A DNA stretch of 63,944 bases from assembly GCA_018656555.1 (NCBI GenBank), contig JABHZQ010000002.1, forward strand, positions 1 to 63,944. Direction: 5' to 3'. Source of the stretch: an archaeon (GTDB lineage Archaea > Nanobdellota > Nanobdellia > SCGC-AAA011-G17 > GW2011-AR17). The notes beneath the pieces are model-generated. The model searched no databases. It saw nothing but the letters and a program-made list of their open reading frames with translations, and was not told the origin of the DNA. A program made the position numbers and the translations under genes. Within the stretch, counting starts at the first letter, position 1. The number at the start of each line of letters is the position of its first letter. Positions 40,562 through 50,334 of this stretch are shown piece after piece.

Positions 40562-41005
40562 ATGTCAAACAAAATATTAATAAGAATAATGAACACCGAT
40601 TTATTAGGTGATAAAGCTATTTATAGTGCTCTTTGTAAAGTCAAAGGAGTTAGTCAAAATTTCTCAAATGCACTCTGTATAAAACTAAACTTAAACAGAA
40701 GCATAAAAACAAATGAACTTACTCCTGAACAAATAAAAGCAATTGAAACCTTCATAAAAAATCCAGAAGGTCTTAGTACATACTTACTAAACAGAAGAAA
40801 AGATTATGATACTGGAGAAGATGTCCACCTATCAACTACAGATCTAAAGTTTAGAAAAGATTTCGATATTAAAAGATTACAAAAAACTAAATCCTATAGG
40901 GGATTAAGACATTCAGTAGGCCTACCTGTAAGAGGTCAAAGAACAAAGGGACACTTCAGAAAAGGTAAAGCTGTTGGTGTATCCAAGAAGAAAGGTAAGA
41001 AATAA
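40562..41005 (+). CDS. rps13: Small ribosomal subunit protein uS13
   Basis: A 147-residue archaeal uS13 with LIRIMNTDLLGDKAIYSALCKVKGVS (in part), YLLNRRKDYDTGEDVHLSTTDL and the basic C-terminal HSVGLPVRGQRTKGHFRKGK. Opens the archaeal alpha-like operon uS13-uS4-uS11-RpoD-eL18-uL13-uS9. The stop and the uS4 ATG overlap by one base (TAATG). Confidence 0.96.
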   Translation: MSNKILIRIMNTDLLGDKAIYSALCKVKGVSQNFSNALCIKLNLNRSIKTNELTPEQIKAIETFIKNPEGLSTYLLNRRKDYDTGEDVHLSTTDLKFRKDFDIKRLQKTKSYRGLRHSVGLPVRGQRTKGHFRKGKAVGVSKKKGKK

Positions 41006-41577
41006 TGGGAGATCCTAAGAAAAACAGGAAAAAGTATACTACACCAAGACACCCTTGGCAAAGAGTAAGAATTGAAGTAGAAAAAGAACTCCTACAAGAA
41101 TATGGTCTTAAAAATAAAAAAGATCTATGGAAAACCTCTTCTAAACTTGCAATATTCAAAAAACAAGCAAAATCTTTAATTGGTGAAAAAGAATTACAAG
41201 CTGAAACAGAAAAAAAGCTATTCTTAGAAAAACTAGAAAAATTAAAATTACTACCTGATGCTTCAACAGTAGATAGCGTTCTTGACCTATCATTAAAAGA
41301 CATCCTTGAAAGAAGATTACAAACAATAGTTATAAGAAAAGGATTTGCAAAAACAATGAGTCAATCAAGACAATTCATAACTCACGGACATATTCTTGTT
41401 AATGATAAAAAAATTGATGCACCTTCATATCTTGTATCAGCTCTAGAAGAAAACACAATTACATTCAATGAAAAATCTGCACTAGCAGATCCAGAACATC
41501 CTGAAAGAAAAATAAAAGAACTAGAAGTTAAAGAAGAAGAGAAAAAAGAAGAAGGAGAAGAGGTGGCTAAAGAATGA
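41005..41577 (+). CDS. rps4: Small ribosomal subunit protein uS4
   Basis: A 190-residue archaeal uS4: N-terminal [21 protein letters not shown] and the S4 RNA-binding domain [20 protein letters not shown] with [24 protein letters not shown] (in parts, ~95-145). The C terminus is an acidic/lysine tail typical of archaeal forms ([16 protein letters not shown]). Overlaps uS11 by four bases. Confidence 0.96.
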   Translation: MGDPKKNRKKYTTPRHPWQRVRIEVEKELLQEYGLKNKKDLWKTSSKLAIFKKQAKSLIGEKELQAETEKKLFLEKLEKLKLLPDASTVDSVLDLSLKDILERRLQTIVIRKGFAKTMSQSRQFITHGHILVNDKKIDAPSYLVSALEENTITFNEKSALADPEHPERKIKELEVKEEEKKEEGEEVAKE

Positions 41578-42005
41578 AACCCGGACAAAAACCACCCTCA
41601 AAATTTAGAAAAGATCTAAAGCTTAGATGGGGAGTTGCCCACATATATGCTTCTTATAATAATACTATCATTCATATTACTGATCTTAGTGGAGCTGAAA
41701 CAATCGCAAAAGCCTCTGGAGGTATGGTTGTAAAAGCTCACAGGATGGAATCTTCACCAACCGCAGCAATGTCAGCAGCTAAACTTGCAGCAGAAGGTGC
41801 AAAAGATAAAGGAATTAATGCTTTACATATCAAAGTTAGAGCTCCAGGTGGCCATAATGGTCCTAATAATACTGGTCCAGGTTCACAAGCAGCAATCAGA
41901 GCTCTTTCAAGAATGGGGATAAGAATAGGAATAATTGAAGATGTTACTACAATCCCCCACGATAGATGTAGAAAAAAAGGCGGTAGAAGAGGTAGAAGAG
42001 TCTAA
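41574..42005 (+). CDS. rps11: Small ribosomal subunit protein uS11
   Basis: A 143-residue uS11 with [20 protein letters not shown] (~18-37), [20 protein letters not shown] (~54-73) and the C-terminal [13 protein letters not shown]. Sequence is typical of the archaeal family. Confidence 0.97.
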   Translation: MKPGQKPPSKFRKDLKLRWGVAHIYASYNNTIIHITDLSGAETIAKASGGMVVKAHRMESSPTAAMSAAKLAAEGAKDKGINALHIKVRAPGGHNGPNNTGPGSQAAIRALSRMGIRIGIIEDVTTIPHDRCRKKGGRRGRRV

Positions 42006-42007
42006 AA

Positions 42008-42790
42008 ATGGAAATGAAACAATTATCAAAGGACAAAGAACAAATTACATTTTTAGTAAAGGGTTATTCTCCTGCTGAAACAAACACACTAAGAAGAATT
42101 ATGGTAAACAAAGTTCCTACAATGGCAATTGATACAATTGAAGTTATTGAAAACTCTTCAGCATTATACAATGAAATGCTTGCCCATAGAATGGGATTAT
42201 TACCATTAAAAACAGATCTTAAATCATACTTTATCTCAGAAAAATGTAAATGCCAAGGAGAAGGTTGTGCAAGATGTACTCTTCAATTAACCTTAGAAGC
42301 AGAAGGTCCATGTATTGTATATGCAGATCAAATAAAATCAATGGATCCAAAAGTTATTCCTGCACACTCAAAAACTCCAATTGTAAAATTACTTGAAAAT
42401 CAAAAAGTTAAATTAATTGCAACTGCAAAACTAGGTTCTGGAAAAAATCATATGAAATTCAGTCCAGGTCTGGTATTCTACAAGGGTTTACCTCAAATAA
42501 AAATTGGGAAAGTTTCTAATCCTAAAAGCGTTGTAGCTATCTGTCCAAAAAAACTTTACAAACTAGATGGAAGTAAGTTAAAGATGACAGAAAGCACAGA
42601 CTGTACATTATGTAAAGCTTGTGTTGATGCATCTGATAAAGGAATAGAAGTTACAGCAAGCGATAAAGACTTTATAATCACAATAGAACCATGGGGCCAA
42701 TTAAGTCCTAAGGAAATGATCGAAAGTGCAGCTGATACTATCTCTGCACAAGCAAAAGATGTTATTGATGCAATCAAAAAAATAAAATGA
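42008..42790 (+). CDS. rpoD: DNA-directed RNA polymerase subunit D
   Basis: A 260-residue alpha-like subunit (Rpb3 homologue). N-terminal dimerisation motif SPAETNTLRRIMVNKVPTMA (~26-45), MLAHRMGLLPLKTD, and a zinc-like CKCQGEGCARC cluster (~81-91). A ferredoxin-like insert carries CPKKLY (~179) and CTLCKAC (~199-205), four cysteines that could hold a [4Fe-4S] cluster as in several archaeal RpoD proteins. Overlaps eL18 by four bases. Confidence 0.96.
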   Translation: MEMKQLSKDKEQITFLVKGYSPAETNTLRRIMVNKVPTMAIDTIEVIENSSALYNEMLAHRMGLLPLKTDLKSYFISEKCKCQGEGCARCTLQLTLEAEGPCIVYADQIKSMDPKVIPAHSKTPIVKLLENQKVKLIATAKLGSGKNHMKFSPGLVFYKGLPQIKIGKVSNPKSVVAICPKKLYKLDGSKLKMTESTDCTLCKACVDASDKGIEVTASDKDFIITIEPWGQLSPKEMIESAADTISAQAKDVIDAIKKIK

Positions 42791-43122
42791 AATCAAATAT
42801 TAACACAAGAAAACTTGTATCTGAATTAAGAAAAACTAAAACCAAGGCATGGAAAAGAATAGCTGATGAGCTAGAAAAATCAACAAAAAGAATGCCAAAA
42901 GTTAATATTCATAAAATAAACAAATACACAAGAGTTAATGAAATTGCAGTAATCCCTGGAAAAGTTCTTGGAGTAGGCAATTTAGATAAAAAATTAACAG
43001 TTGCAGCATTCCAATTTTCAGAATCTGCAAAAGATAAAATTAACAAATCAGGAAAAGCACTAAGCTTAGCTGAAGCAGTAAAACAAAATCCAAAAGCTGA
43101 GAAGGTTAGAATACTAAAATGA
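42787..43122 (+). CDS. rpl18e: Large ribosomal subunit protein eL18
   Basis: A 111-residue archaeal eL18: NTRKLVSELRKTKTKAWKRI (residues 5-24), VNIHKINKYT and IPGKVLGVGNLDKKLTVAA (in part). Start overlaps the rpoD stop by four bases and the stop overlaps uL13 by four bases, consistent with translational coupling across the operon. Confidence 0.95.
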   Translation: MKSNINTRKLVSELRKTKTKAWKRIADELEKSTKRMPKVNIHKINKYTRVNEIAVIPGKVLGVGNLDKKLTVAAFQFSESAKDKINKSGKALSLAEAVKQNPKAEKVRILK

Positions 43123-43535
43123 AAACAGTTATTGATGCAACAGATTTAATTGTAGGTAGATTAGCTAGTCATGTTGCTAAAAAAGCACTTCTCGGCGAAG
43201 AATTCGTGATTATAAATTCAGAAAAAGCAATACTCACAGGGAATAAACCCCAAATATTAGCAAAATTTAGAAGATTTAGAGAGATGGGTACACCATTTCA
43301 AGGTCCATTCACCCCTAAAAGATCTAAAGATATACTAAAAAGAACAATTAAGGGTATGGTACCTGCTAAACAAACTAGAGGCAGGGAAGCACTAAAAAGA
43401 ATTAAGTGTTTCAACAAAGTTCCTTCAGGACTTAAGGAAAAACCTACTACAATTGAAAAGGCAAATGTAAAGAAATTGCCAAACACAAAGTTTATAACTC
43501 TAAGAAGAGTTTCAGACTTTTTAGGAGCAAAATGA
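43119..43535 (+). CDS. rpl13: Large ribosomal subunit protein uL13
   Basis: A 138-residue archaeal uL13 with IDATDLIVGRLASHVAKKAL (~4-23), VIINSEKAILTGNK and RTIKGMVPAKQTRGREALKR (~74-93). Shorter than bacterial L13, as usual in archaea. Coupled by 4-base overlaps on both sides. Confidence 0.95.
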   Translation: MKTVIDATDLIVGRLASHVAKKALLGEEFVIINSEKAILTGNKPQILAKFRRFREMGTPFQGPFTPKRSKDILKRTIKGMVPAKQTRGREALKRIKCFNKVPSGLKEKPTTIEKANVKKLPNTKFITLRRVSDFLGAK

Positions 43536-43930
43536 AAGCAGTTCACGCATCAGGAAAGAGAAAAAGGGCAGTTGCTAGGGCAACAATAACACCTGGAAAA
43601 GGAATAGTTAGAATTAACTCTCTTTCACTTGAACACTATCAACCAGAACTCACAAGAATTAAAATTCAAGAACCATTAATACTCGCAAATGATCTTGCTA
43701 AAAAAATAAATATTAACATAGCTGTAAGAGGCGGAGGATCTCAAGCACAAGCAGAAGCTTCAAGATTAGCTATTGCAAGAGGCTTAGTAGAATACTCTAA
43801 AAGCAAGGAACTAAAACAAACTTTCTTAGACTATGATAGGAACTTACTAGTTGCTGATACTAGAAACAAAGAAGCTTGTAAACCTAATGACTCTAAAGCA
43901 AGAGCTAAGAGACAAAAATCATATAGATAG
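43532..43930 (+). CDS. rps9: Small ribosomal subunit protein uS9
   Basis: A 132-residue uS9: VHASGKRKRAVARATITPGKG (in part, 3-22), VRGGGSQAQAEASRLAIARG (~69-88) and the C-terminal DSKARAKRQKSYR. Last gene of the operon here; the rpoN/rpoK and eno-rps2 genes that often follow in other archaea are absent and a leftward gene begins its stop 3 bases later. Confidence 0.96.
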   Translation: MKAVHASGKRKRAVARATITPGKGIVRINSLSLEHYQPELTRIKIQEPLILANDLAKKININIAVRGGGSQAQAEASRLAIARGLVEYSKSKELKQTFLDYDRNLLVADTRNKEACKPNDSKARAKRQKSYR

Positions 43931-43932
43931 AA

Positions 43933-46900
43933 TTATTTTTCTTTTATTTCTGAAATATCAACTTGAGGTAAGTTAGCTTTTTGTAAATTAATATTAATCC
44001 TATTCAAAGCAGCTAGATATCTAGCAATTCCATTTCTTGCCCTAACTACCATAGCAATCAATTTCTTCTTGTCTTTTCTTTTCTTAATATTCTGATCACC
44101 ATAAATATATCCATCTAAGTTTTGTACAAAACTAGTTCCATCCACTCCCGCTCTTTTCAAATCAGATCTTAATAATTCATAATTATCTAATCTTTTCTCT
44201 ACCTCTTGTGGATTCATCTTCCTCTGTCCACCGTAAGAATTAATTAATTTAAAAACTTCATACAATCCATCAAAATACTGCCTCATATCTTCTTGTTCAG
44301 AAGTTAATTCTCTATAAACTGCTTCAGCAACCTGCCTATCTTTTTGTACAGTTGCACCAACATCTGGTTTCAAAGAAACCTCTTCCATAACACTCTCCAT
44401 CTGATTAAACCTAGTAGTTAATTGTCCTCTAACATTAGAATATTGAAAAACAAATGTTACAGATGAAAGATCTTTTTTACGTTTATAATTACCAAACATT
44501 CCCCAAATAGAAGTCAAACCCCCACTCTGTTGTTGAGATTGTCTATTCTCATTATTATTAATATTTTCAATATTACTATTCAAACTCTGAGTAATATTTC
44601 CAAGCAGATCATGTATGTTAATTTCATTAATAATTTGAGGATTTGCTGCATTATTGGTATTTAATTGTTGTAATAAATTTTGTATTAATTGTAATTGATT
44701 ATTAACTTGTGTTAATTGAGTATTAGTATTATCGATCTGACCTTTTAATTCAGCCACTTGAACTCTTAAGTCAATAATATTCTGAATAATGGTTGGATCT
44801 CCTGTTCCTCCTCCAGCATTACCTAACTCACCTAAAAATGCTTCAAGCACTTGACTAAAATCATTAGTCACAGTATTAGTAACATCTCCAATACTTGCCC
44901 CTTCAACATTAATCACAGGATTAACTGTAACATTTACAGCACCACCAGTTCCAGGTCCCGGACCTGGCCCAGCACCACTACCTTTCAAAGTAATTGGTCC
45001 AACCATAGCCTCGACATGAGATAAACTTAAAGAAGGTTGCTCAGCACTAACTTTAATATAAACATCAGTTATATCTGCAGCTTGGAAAGGAATACCATCC
45101 CAAGAAGTATTACTAATCAAACCAGAATTAACATTTGATATAAGTACAGGGCTTCCACCAGTCAAAGTTGCTGAAAGATATTCTACTTTAACTGGAATAG
45201 CAACAGCAGGAGTAAACCCACTTGAAAACCCTTCTATCTCCCAACCAATAGTTTGAGGAGCAGTAGTAATTAAATCATTAGCAGCAATTCCAGTTATCTT
45301 AATAGAATGACTTCCTCCCCCTCCACCAGCTGGAACAATCTTAAACCTATCTGAAGTTTCTTGTATGTCTCCAGAAGGAGCTCTAACAACTAAAGCAAAC
45401 TTCAAATCCTCATTAATTCCCAACCTTGAATCAGCAACCCAACTAGCATTATTAGGAGAATCTCTTGGATTCATTAAACGAATTCCTTCAGTTTTAGAAG
45501 TATCACTAACATTATATACCCACAACTCCACATCCGCCTCAGGAGTACAAGTCCAACCCACATTAACAGATTTCCCTTCCTCAACTGGATTTGGAGTAGG
45601 TTGTTGAGTAAACTGTAAATTATAAGTAACTGGTTTATCATCAACCCTAAAATCTCCAGAGTAAACCTTTTGTGATGTAACAGGTGTAGTTCCATCCAAA
45701 GGAACCAAAGCAAACCTTAAATCTCTAGCTCTAGCAAAAACATCAGCATCTAATCTAACAACTGGATTTCTACCTCTCCTACAACCATATTCTCCTTGAA
45801 GACTCTCAGTAGCTCCACTAACAGTTAATAACCTAACTCCTCCAGGAGGTGCTTTAGCACAATTCCATTGAACCTCAATCTTTTCATCCTCAATCTTTCT
45901 CAATAGTGGATCACCAAGTCTTGGACTTTCAAAAACTAAACCATAATTTGTTTCACTTTTAATCTTAAATGGTGGAGATATAGCATGACTTCCAACTACT
46001 GGGTTCCCTCCATGAATAGCATAAACTACAAAATAAAGTAAATCTCCTGCTTTAAACTTTCCACTAAAATCATCAACAACCCAATTATGATTACTAATAT
46101 AGGCCACAGAAGGAATTAACTCTTCATAAGTTGGACTCCCTCCATTCACTAAATCTATTGGATGATCAGTAATAGCTAATCCAATCTGAGTAGGAATATC
46201 TCTTGTACTTGTAGACCATTCCACAGAAACAGGCGTTCCAATTGTAAGTTCATCTCCATTATTATAAGAAGTTCTTCCAAATCTCAACTTATAGGACTTA
46301 GCTTTCCTAACTTGAAAAATTGGAGATAAGGCAATTGTTCCTTCAATAATATTATTTGAAGAATTCAAAGCAGCTATTCCTAATTCTAAATCAACATCTT
46401 GAGGAAAAGTATAATTACCCAAATCTAAAATATCACTAGTTGGTAAACTTCCACCAGCAGGTGTAGTATAATCTTTTATTCCATTATATCTAGCCTCTCC
46501 AGTTCTCCTCCAAAAAACCCTAACCTTATTTGGAAATCTACTAGTACTTGAACTCCATTCAATATCAATTGTATCTTTTGCATCAACAAAATGGTCTGGA
46601 TATTTTTCAAACTGTAAACCATAGTTGATAACTTCAAAATGAATAGATAAATCATTAATAGTATCAATCTCAGAATTATCCTCTGCAATAGCATAAATAC
46701 TAAACCTTAAATTAGTATTCTTATCTAATCTTAAACCCAAATCCTTTCCATCCCAACTCTTCTGAGTATTTGGAAAATCAGCAACATGAATCTTTTTAGC
46801 ATCTGAATCATCATCAGAAACAAAGACTCTATAACTTCTTGGTTCAGCCCCAGTAAAATCCCAACTCAAGGGGATGTCATTACCTAAAACCTCTCTATTT

Positions 46901-47124
46901 GGTTGCTGTCTAAAAAATATTTTAGTATCACCAGTAGGAACTCTAACATCCACATCCATTGGAAATGCTTTAGTATGGTCATTCCCATCCGCATCTTTAT
47001 AATTAAAAGTAAAATCATAAGTAGAATTTTCAACAGCAAAAGTTTTATCTGGAACTGGATGATCAGTAGTATCTCCTCTCTTCCTTACATTTACACCCAC
47101 ATCTGTAACTGATTTTTTTGCCAT
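43933..47124 (-). CDS. Large cytoplasmic protein: tandem Ig-like domains, Gly-Pro hinge, coiled coil, helical C terminus
   Basis: A 1063-residue protein with neither signal peptide nor membrane helix. Residues ~1-700 are five or six tandem beta-sandwich units of ~110 residues, each opening with a strand such as NYGLQFEKY, SYKLRFGRT, NYGLVFESP, TYNLQFTQQ and containing an IEW/VEW/VQW/VGW core Trp. A GPGPGPGTGG hinge (~745) is followed by an Asn-rich beta stretch, a Gln/Asn/Leu-rich coiled coil (QIDNTNTQLTQVNNQLQLIQ, ~800-835) and a ~200-residue helical basic C terminus. Start shares a base with the stop of the upstream 768-residue membrane gene, so they are coupled. Probably a structural or scaffold partner; function unknown. 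Confidence 0.65.
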   Translation of the reverse strand: MAKKSVTDVGVNVRKRGDTTDHPVPDKTFAVENSTYDFTFNYKDADGNDHTKAFPMDVDVRVPTGDTKIFFRQQPNREVLGNDIPLSWDFTGAEPRSYRVFVSDDDSDAKKIHVADFPNTQKSWDGKDLGLRLDKNTNLRFSIYAIAEDNSEIDTINDLSIHFEVINYGLQFEKYPDHFVDAKDTIDIEWSSSTSRFPNKVRVFWRRTGEARYNGIKDYTTPAGGSLPTSDILDLGNYTFPQDVDLELGIAALNSSNNIIEGTIALSPIFQVRKAKSYKLRFGRTSYNNGDELTIGTPVSVEWSTSTRDIPTQIGLAITDHPIDLVNGGSPTYEELIPSVAYISNHNWVVDDFSGKFKAGDLLYFVVYAIHGGNPVVGSHAISPPFKIKSETNYGLVFESPRLGDPLLRKIEDEKIEVQWNCAKAPPGGVRLLTVSGATESLQGEYGCRRGRNPVVRLDADVFARARDLRFALVPLDGTTPVTSQKVYSGDFRVDDKPVTYNLQFTQQPTPNPVEEGKSVNVGWTCTPEADVELWVYNVSDTSKTEGIRLMNPRDSPNNASWVADSRLGINEDLKFALVVRAPSGDIQETSDRFKIVPAGGGGGSHSIKITGIAANDLITTAPQTIGWEIEGFSSGFTPAVAIPVKVEYLSATLTGGSPVLISNVNSGLISNTSWDGIPFQAADITDVYIKVSAEQPSLSLSHVEAMVGPITLKGSGAGPGPGPGTGGAVNVTVNPVINVEGASIGDVTNTVTNDFSQVLEAFLGELGNAGGGTGDPTIIQNIIDLRVQVAELKGQIDNTNTQLTQVNNQLQLIQNLLQQLNTNNAANPQIINEINIHDLLGNITQSLNSNIENINNNENRQSQQQSGGLTSIWGMFGNYKRKKDLSSVTFVFQYSNVRGQLTTRFNQMESVMEEVSLKPDVGATVQKDRQVAEAVYRELTSEQEDMRQYFDGLYEVFKLINSYGGQRKMNPQEVEKRLDNYELLRSDLKRAGVDGTSFVQNLDGYIYGDQNIKKRKDKKKLIAMVVRARNGIARYLAALNRININLQKANLPQVDISEIKEK

Positions 47125-49430
47125 TATGCTATCACCCTAAACGCAACACCAGCTGGAGCTGTTCCAGTAGGGGCTACTTCAATTTGTATTGTTCCTGCAC
47201 TAACATCTCTATAACTTCCATCAGCAATAGCTGCTGATATTTGAATATTAATCTGTGTTCCTGAAGCTGTTCCAGCTGGAACTGTAAATCGCATTTCCCC
47301 TAACAAACCACCTGCAGCAGTAACATTTGAAACATCTGGTTGTCCAGCTTGTTGAAAATTAACCCTAACTCCATCCACTCCAGCCCCTGTGGCAGCATCA
47401 ACAACAGCAACTGCAAAAGTACTTGAAGTTGCAGGCAAAGTTATTGTAGGCATATAAGCCACTAAGATATTCATATCTCCCACATTTCTTGGTTGTGCAG
47501 TAATCCTTTGAATTGAACTAGCAGTTCCCACAAATGATTCATGAGTAACATTAGCAGTAAAAGTATAAGGTATATTTGCATCTGCATCAGTTGGAGTAAA
47601 AATAAACTGGGCAGTATTAGCTCTTGTAACATCTACAGGTGGATTAGGATTCATTCTATCATCAGGTAATCCAGTTAATTCAACATTAATTCCATTTCCA
47701 TCTCTAGGTAAAAATCTTCTAGTATAAGGTGGATCAACAGCTCGCACTCTAATAGTACATCTTTGACCAACTCTTGGGCTTGCAGGTGTTCTTGAAATCC
47801 TAACATCAGGTAAAGCTCTAGCTCCACCTCTTCCAACACTAAACCTATAAGTATTCGCAAAGTCCAATGAATCCTCTGCAGAAACCATCACAGTTAAATC
47901 TAAAGCAGTTGGAGTATTCGGAGCTTGATAAACAAAACTCATCATTCCTCTTACAGTTGTTCCAGTAGTCTCAGTTCCAAAATCTCCTCCCTCACTACTT
48001 GCAACCTCCCCCATATCAGTACCAAGTCTAATTGTAACCCCTGCATCATTCAAAAGAGGTTTTGTAAATACAGATTTTCTTCTAACAATAACTTGGAAAG
48101 CATAAGCACTTCCAGGTTCAAAAGAAAACCTTGGGAAATTAGTAGTAACTCTATTCAACAATCTTCCTACTGGACTTGTAGTTGGTAAGTTTGCTCTCAA
48201 TGCAGAATTAAGTGCAGCACCAGCACCAAGAGGAACAAATCTCCTTCTCCCTTTTCTATTAATTATTGAACCAGGAATTAATTTAACATACAACATCTTC
48301 TGTTTATTTGGTCCACCACCTAATCCACCAAACCAATTTCTAATAGCACCAAAAATTCTCCAACCTCTCAACCTAAAAAATAAATACAATAACAAAGCAA
48401 TACCTATACCTCCAAGAATATAGTAGCCAGTAGTTCCACCTAAACCAGCAAATAAACCACTTAAACTTGGTATTCCTAACATAGCAGGTCCACCAGCCAA
48501 AAAGAAAATAGCAATCAAAATACCCAACAAAATAAGTCCAATTATCCAAGGACCAGCCCTAGTTCCCCACAATCTACTAATTCCAGATCCAACTTGACTC
48601 CTATACCTAAACAGCAAAAATAATAATAAAGCAATAGCTAATCCAGCTAACACCCAGAAGAGCAAATTACCTCCTGGAACTGGAATAGATAATCCAGGCC
48701 CTATACCTCTAGCCAACCACATCAATAAAAGCATAACACCAATTATTAAGAATAATAAAACAACATATCTTGGAAAACTAAAACTTCCTCCTCCCTCTCC
48801 TCCTGCCCCACCAGTTTTTTTGAAAACATATCTACCTAAGAAAAACAAACCAAATATAACTGCACCAATTAAAATCAAAGTAGTCAAAGGTCCCAACCTA
48901 TAGAACAATGCATAATTAACTTCCTGCATCGCCTCATCCATAGCAAACCCAACATAAGGAGTTCCAGTAATACCAGTAGAAAATCCTGGACTTGCAGATA
49001 GAGTCAAGAACAATAACCCAGTAATTGCTAATGAAATCAATATCCTAGTCCAATCAAAAGTTCCCTCTTTACTTTCTGGAACCTTAACAACAACCCCATA
49101 CATGTAGTGTATTATGAAAAAAGGTGCAAACAGAATTAACATCCACTTAAAATTACTCAACACATTATCTGGTGTAAACCACATTGAAATCAAAGAAATA
49201 ACAAGAGAAAAAATCATAGCAATTCTTCTTTCTTTATCTTCTTTGAAAACCTGTTGCTTAGTAACTTTATACAAAATAACAAAAATCAAAGCAAAATACA
49301 TGAAACGAAGCAAATAATCTTCTTCTATTGGGGTTCCAAACAAAACATCTGCAAAAGAATCCCTAGCAGCCACAGCAAAATGAATATTCAATATAAACAT
49401 AGCAATCGCTAACCATATACCTCTTTTCAT
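47124..49430 (-). CDS. Ten-helix membrane protein with C-terminal Ig-like domains predicted cytoplasmic
   Basis: A 768-residue protein. About ten hydrophobic helices occupy residues 1-385 (the first may be a cleaved signal, ending FAVAA). Loops after helices 2, 4, 6, 8 and 10 are strongly basic (KQQVFKEDKERR, RYVFKK, RYRSQVGSGISR, RLRGWR), placing the ~380-residue C-terminal part inside the cell. That part includes three beta-sandwich units with invasin/Big-like features (PRVGQRCTIRVRAVDPPY, AVVDAATGAGVDGVRVNF, AGGLLGEMRFTVPAGTASG). Upstream of and coupled to the 1063-residue protein. Not recognised as a known family. Confidence 0.65.
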   Translation of the reverse strand: MKRGIWLAIAMFILNIHFAVAARDSFADVLFGTPIEEDYLLRFMYFALIFVILYKVTKQQVFKEDKERRIAMIFSLVISLISMWFTPDNVLSNFKWMLILFAPFFIIHYMYGVVVKVPESKEGTFDWTRILISLAITGLLFLTLSASPGFSTGITGTPYVGFAMDEAMQEVNYALFYRLGPLTTLILIGAVIFGLFFLGRYVFKKTGGAGGEGGGSFSFPRYVVLLFLIIGVMLLLMWLARGIGPGLSIPVPGGNLLFWVLAGLAIALLLFLLFRYRSQVGSGISRLWGTRAGPWIIGLILLGILIAIFFLAGGPAMLGIPSLSGLFAGLGGTTGYYILGGIGIALLLYLFFRLRGWRIFGAIRNWFGGLGGGPNKQKMLYVKLIPGSIINRKGRRRFVPLGAGAALNSALRANLPTTSPVGRLLNRVTTNFPRFSFEPGSAYAFQVIVRRKSVFTKPLLNDAGVTIRLGTDMGEVASSEGGDFGTETTGTTVRGMMSFVYQAPNTPTALDLTVMVSAEDSLDFANTYRFSVGRGGARALPDVRISRTPASPRVGQRCTIRVRAVDPPYTRRFLPRDGNGINVELTGLPDDRMNPNPPVDVTRANTAQFIFTPTDADANIPYTFTANVTHESFVGTASSIQRITAQPRNVGDMNILVAYMPTITLPATSSTFAVAVVDAATGAGVDGVRVNFQQAGQPDVSNVTAAGGLLGEMRFTVPAGTASGTQINIQISAAIADGSYRDVSAGTIQIEVAPTGTAPAGVAFRVIA

Positions 49431-49505
49431 ATTAGATTTTTAATATTATTATATATATAAATGTTTTGGGAAGATTTTTAAATAAAACCTATATCTTTGA
49501 AAGTG

Positions 49506-49763
49506 ATGTTTAACATAAAATTATGCAAATCAAAAGGAAGCTATGAAGTTAACCCTAAAAAAAGGATTAAGCTAAATCTTAAAGCATTAAAACAAAACTT
49601 TGAAACTATTGAAGATGCTAAAATTTTTCTAATAGTAAAAATAGAAAATTGTGAGATAATAATCCATAACTATGGCGATCTAACATTCAAAGACTGTAAG
49701 GATAAAGAAAAAATAGAAAAAATTGCAAAGGAGATATATAATGAAAGGTTTATTATTGCTTAG
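49506..49763 (+). CDS. Small hypothetical protein upstream of ThiI-like gene
   Basis: An 85-residue protein, MFNIKLCKSKGSYE, with a predominantly alpha/beta pattern and several Lys; no motif recognised. The ATG at 49506 is chosen over upstream non-ATG codons because a TATA box (gatttttaaat, 49473-49483) lies ~27 bases upstream. It overlaps the ThiI-like gene by 23 bases, suggesting coupling. It might supply the N-terminal function that the shortened ThiI-like protein lacks, which is only a guess. Confidence 0.55.
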   Translation: MFNIKLCKSKGSYEVNPKKRIKLNLKALKQNFETIEDAKIFLIVKIENCEIIIHNYGDLTFKDCKDKEKIEKIAKEIYNERFIIA

Positions 49764-50334
49764 TGCTGGAATTGATAGTCCTGTTGCAGGCTATTTAATG
49801 AAACAAAAAATGGATATCATCGCAATACATTTTGACAATCAACCATTAATAAATAAATTAACTATTGACAAAGTTAAAAAATTAGTTAAAAAATTAGGAA
49901 TAAAAAAACTACATATTGTCCCACATGGAAAAAACCAAATTGAAATTATAAAAAACTGTGACAGAAAATATCAATGTGTTCTTTGTAGAAGAATTATGTT
50001 TAAAATTGCTGAACAAGTTGCAAAAAAAGAAAAATGTGATTTCTTAATAACTGGTGAAAATCTAGGGCAAGTAGCTTCACAAACTCTAGAAAACATGTCT
50101 GTAACAGAACATGGGATCAAAATAAAAATATTACAACCTCTTCTCTGTAATGATAAACAAGAAACCATTGACATTGCAAAAAAAATAGGTACCTATGATA
50201 TTTCAATCGAAGCTGGAATGTGCTGCACAGCAGTTCCTCCAAACCCAGCAACTAAATCAAAAATAGAAAAAATAGAAAAAGAAGAAGAAAAATTAAATAT
50301 TGATCTTTCATTGAATCAAATTATATCTTGCTAA
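49741..50334 (+). CDS. thiI: ThiI-type PP-loop adenylyltransferase, C-terminal domain only
   Basis: A 197-residue protein corresponding to the PP-loop domain of tRNA 4-thiouridine synthase ThiI. ATP loop LLSAGIDSPVAGYLM (SGGxDS-like, residues 4-18), QCVLCRRIMFKIAEQVA (~78-94), TGENLGQVASQTLENM (~104-119) and CCTAVPPNPATKS (~162-174, matching the ThiI C-terminal segment). The ferredoxin-like and THUMP domains found at the N terminus of full ThiI are missing. Sulfur likely comes from the NifS encoded just downstream on the other strand. Start at 49741 rather than 49723 fits the family beginning. Confidence 0.85.
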   Translation: MKGLLLLSAGIDSPVAGYLMKQKMDIIAIHFDNQPLINKLTIDKVKKLVKKLGIKKLHIVPHGKNQIEIIKNCDRKYQCVLCRRIMFKIAEQVAKKEKCDFLITGENLGQVASQTLENMSVTEHGIKIKILQPLLCNDKQETIDIAKKIGTYDISIEAGMCCTAVPPNPATKSKIEKIEKEEEKLNIDLSLNQIISC

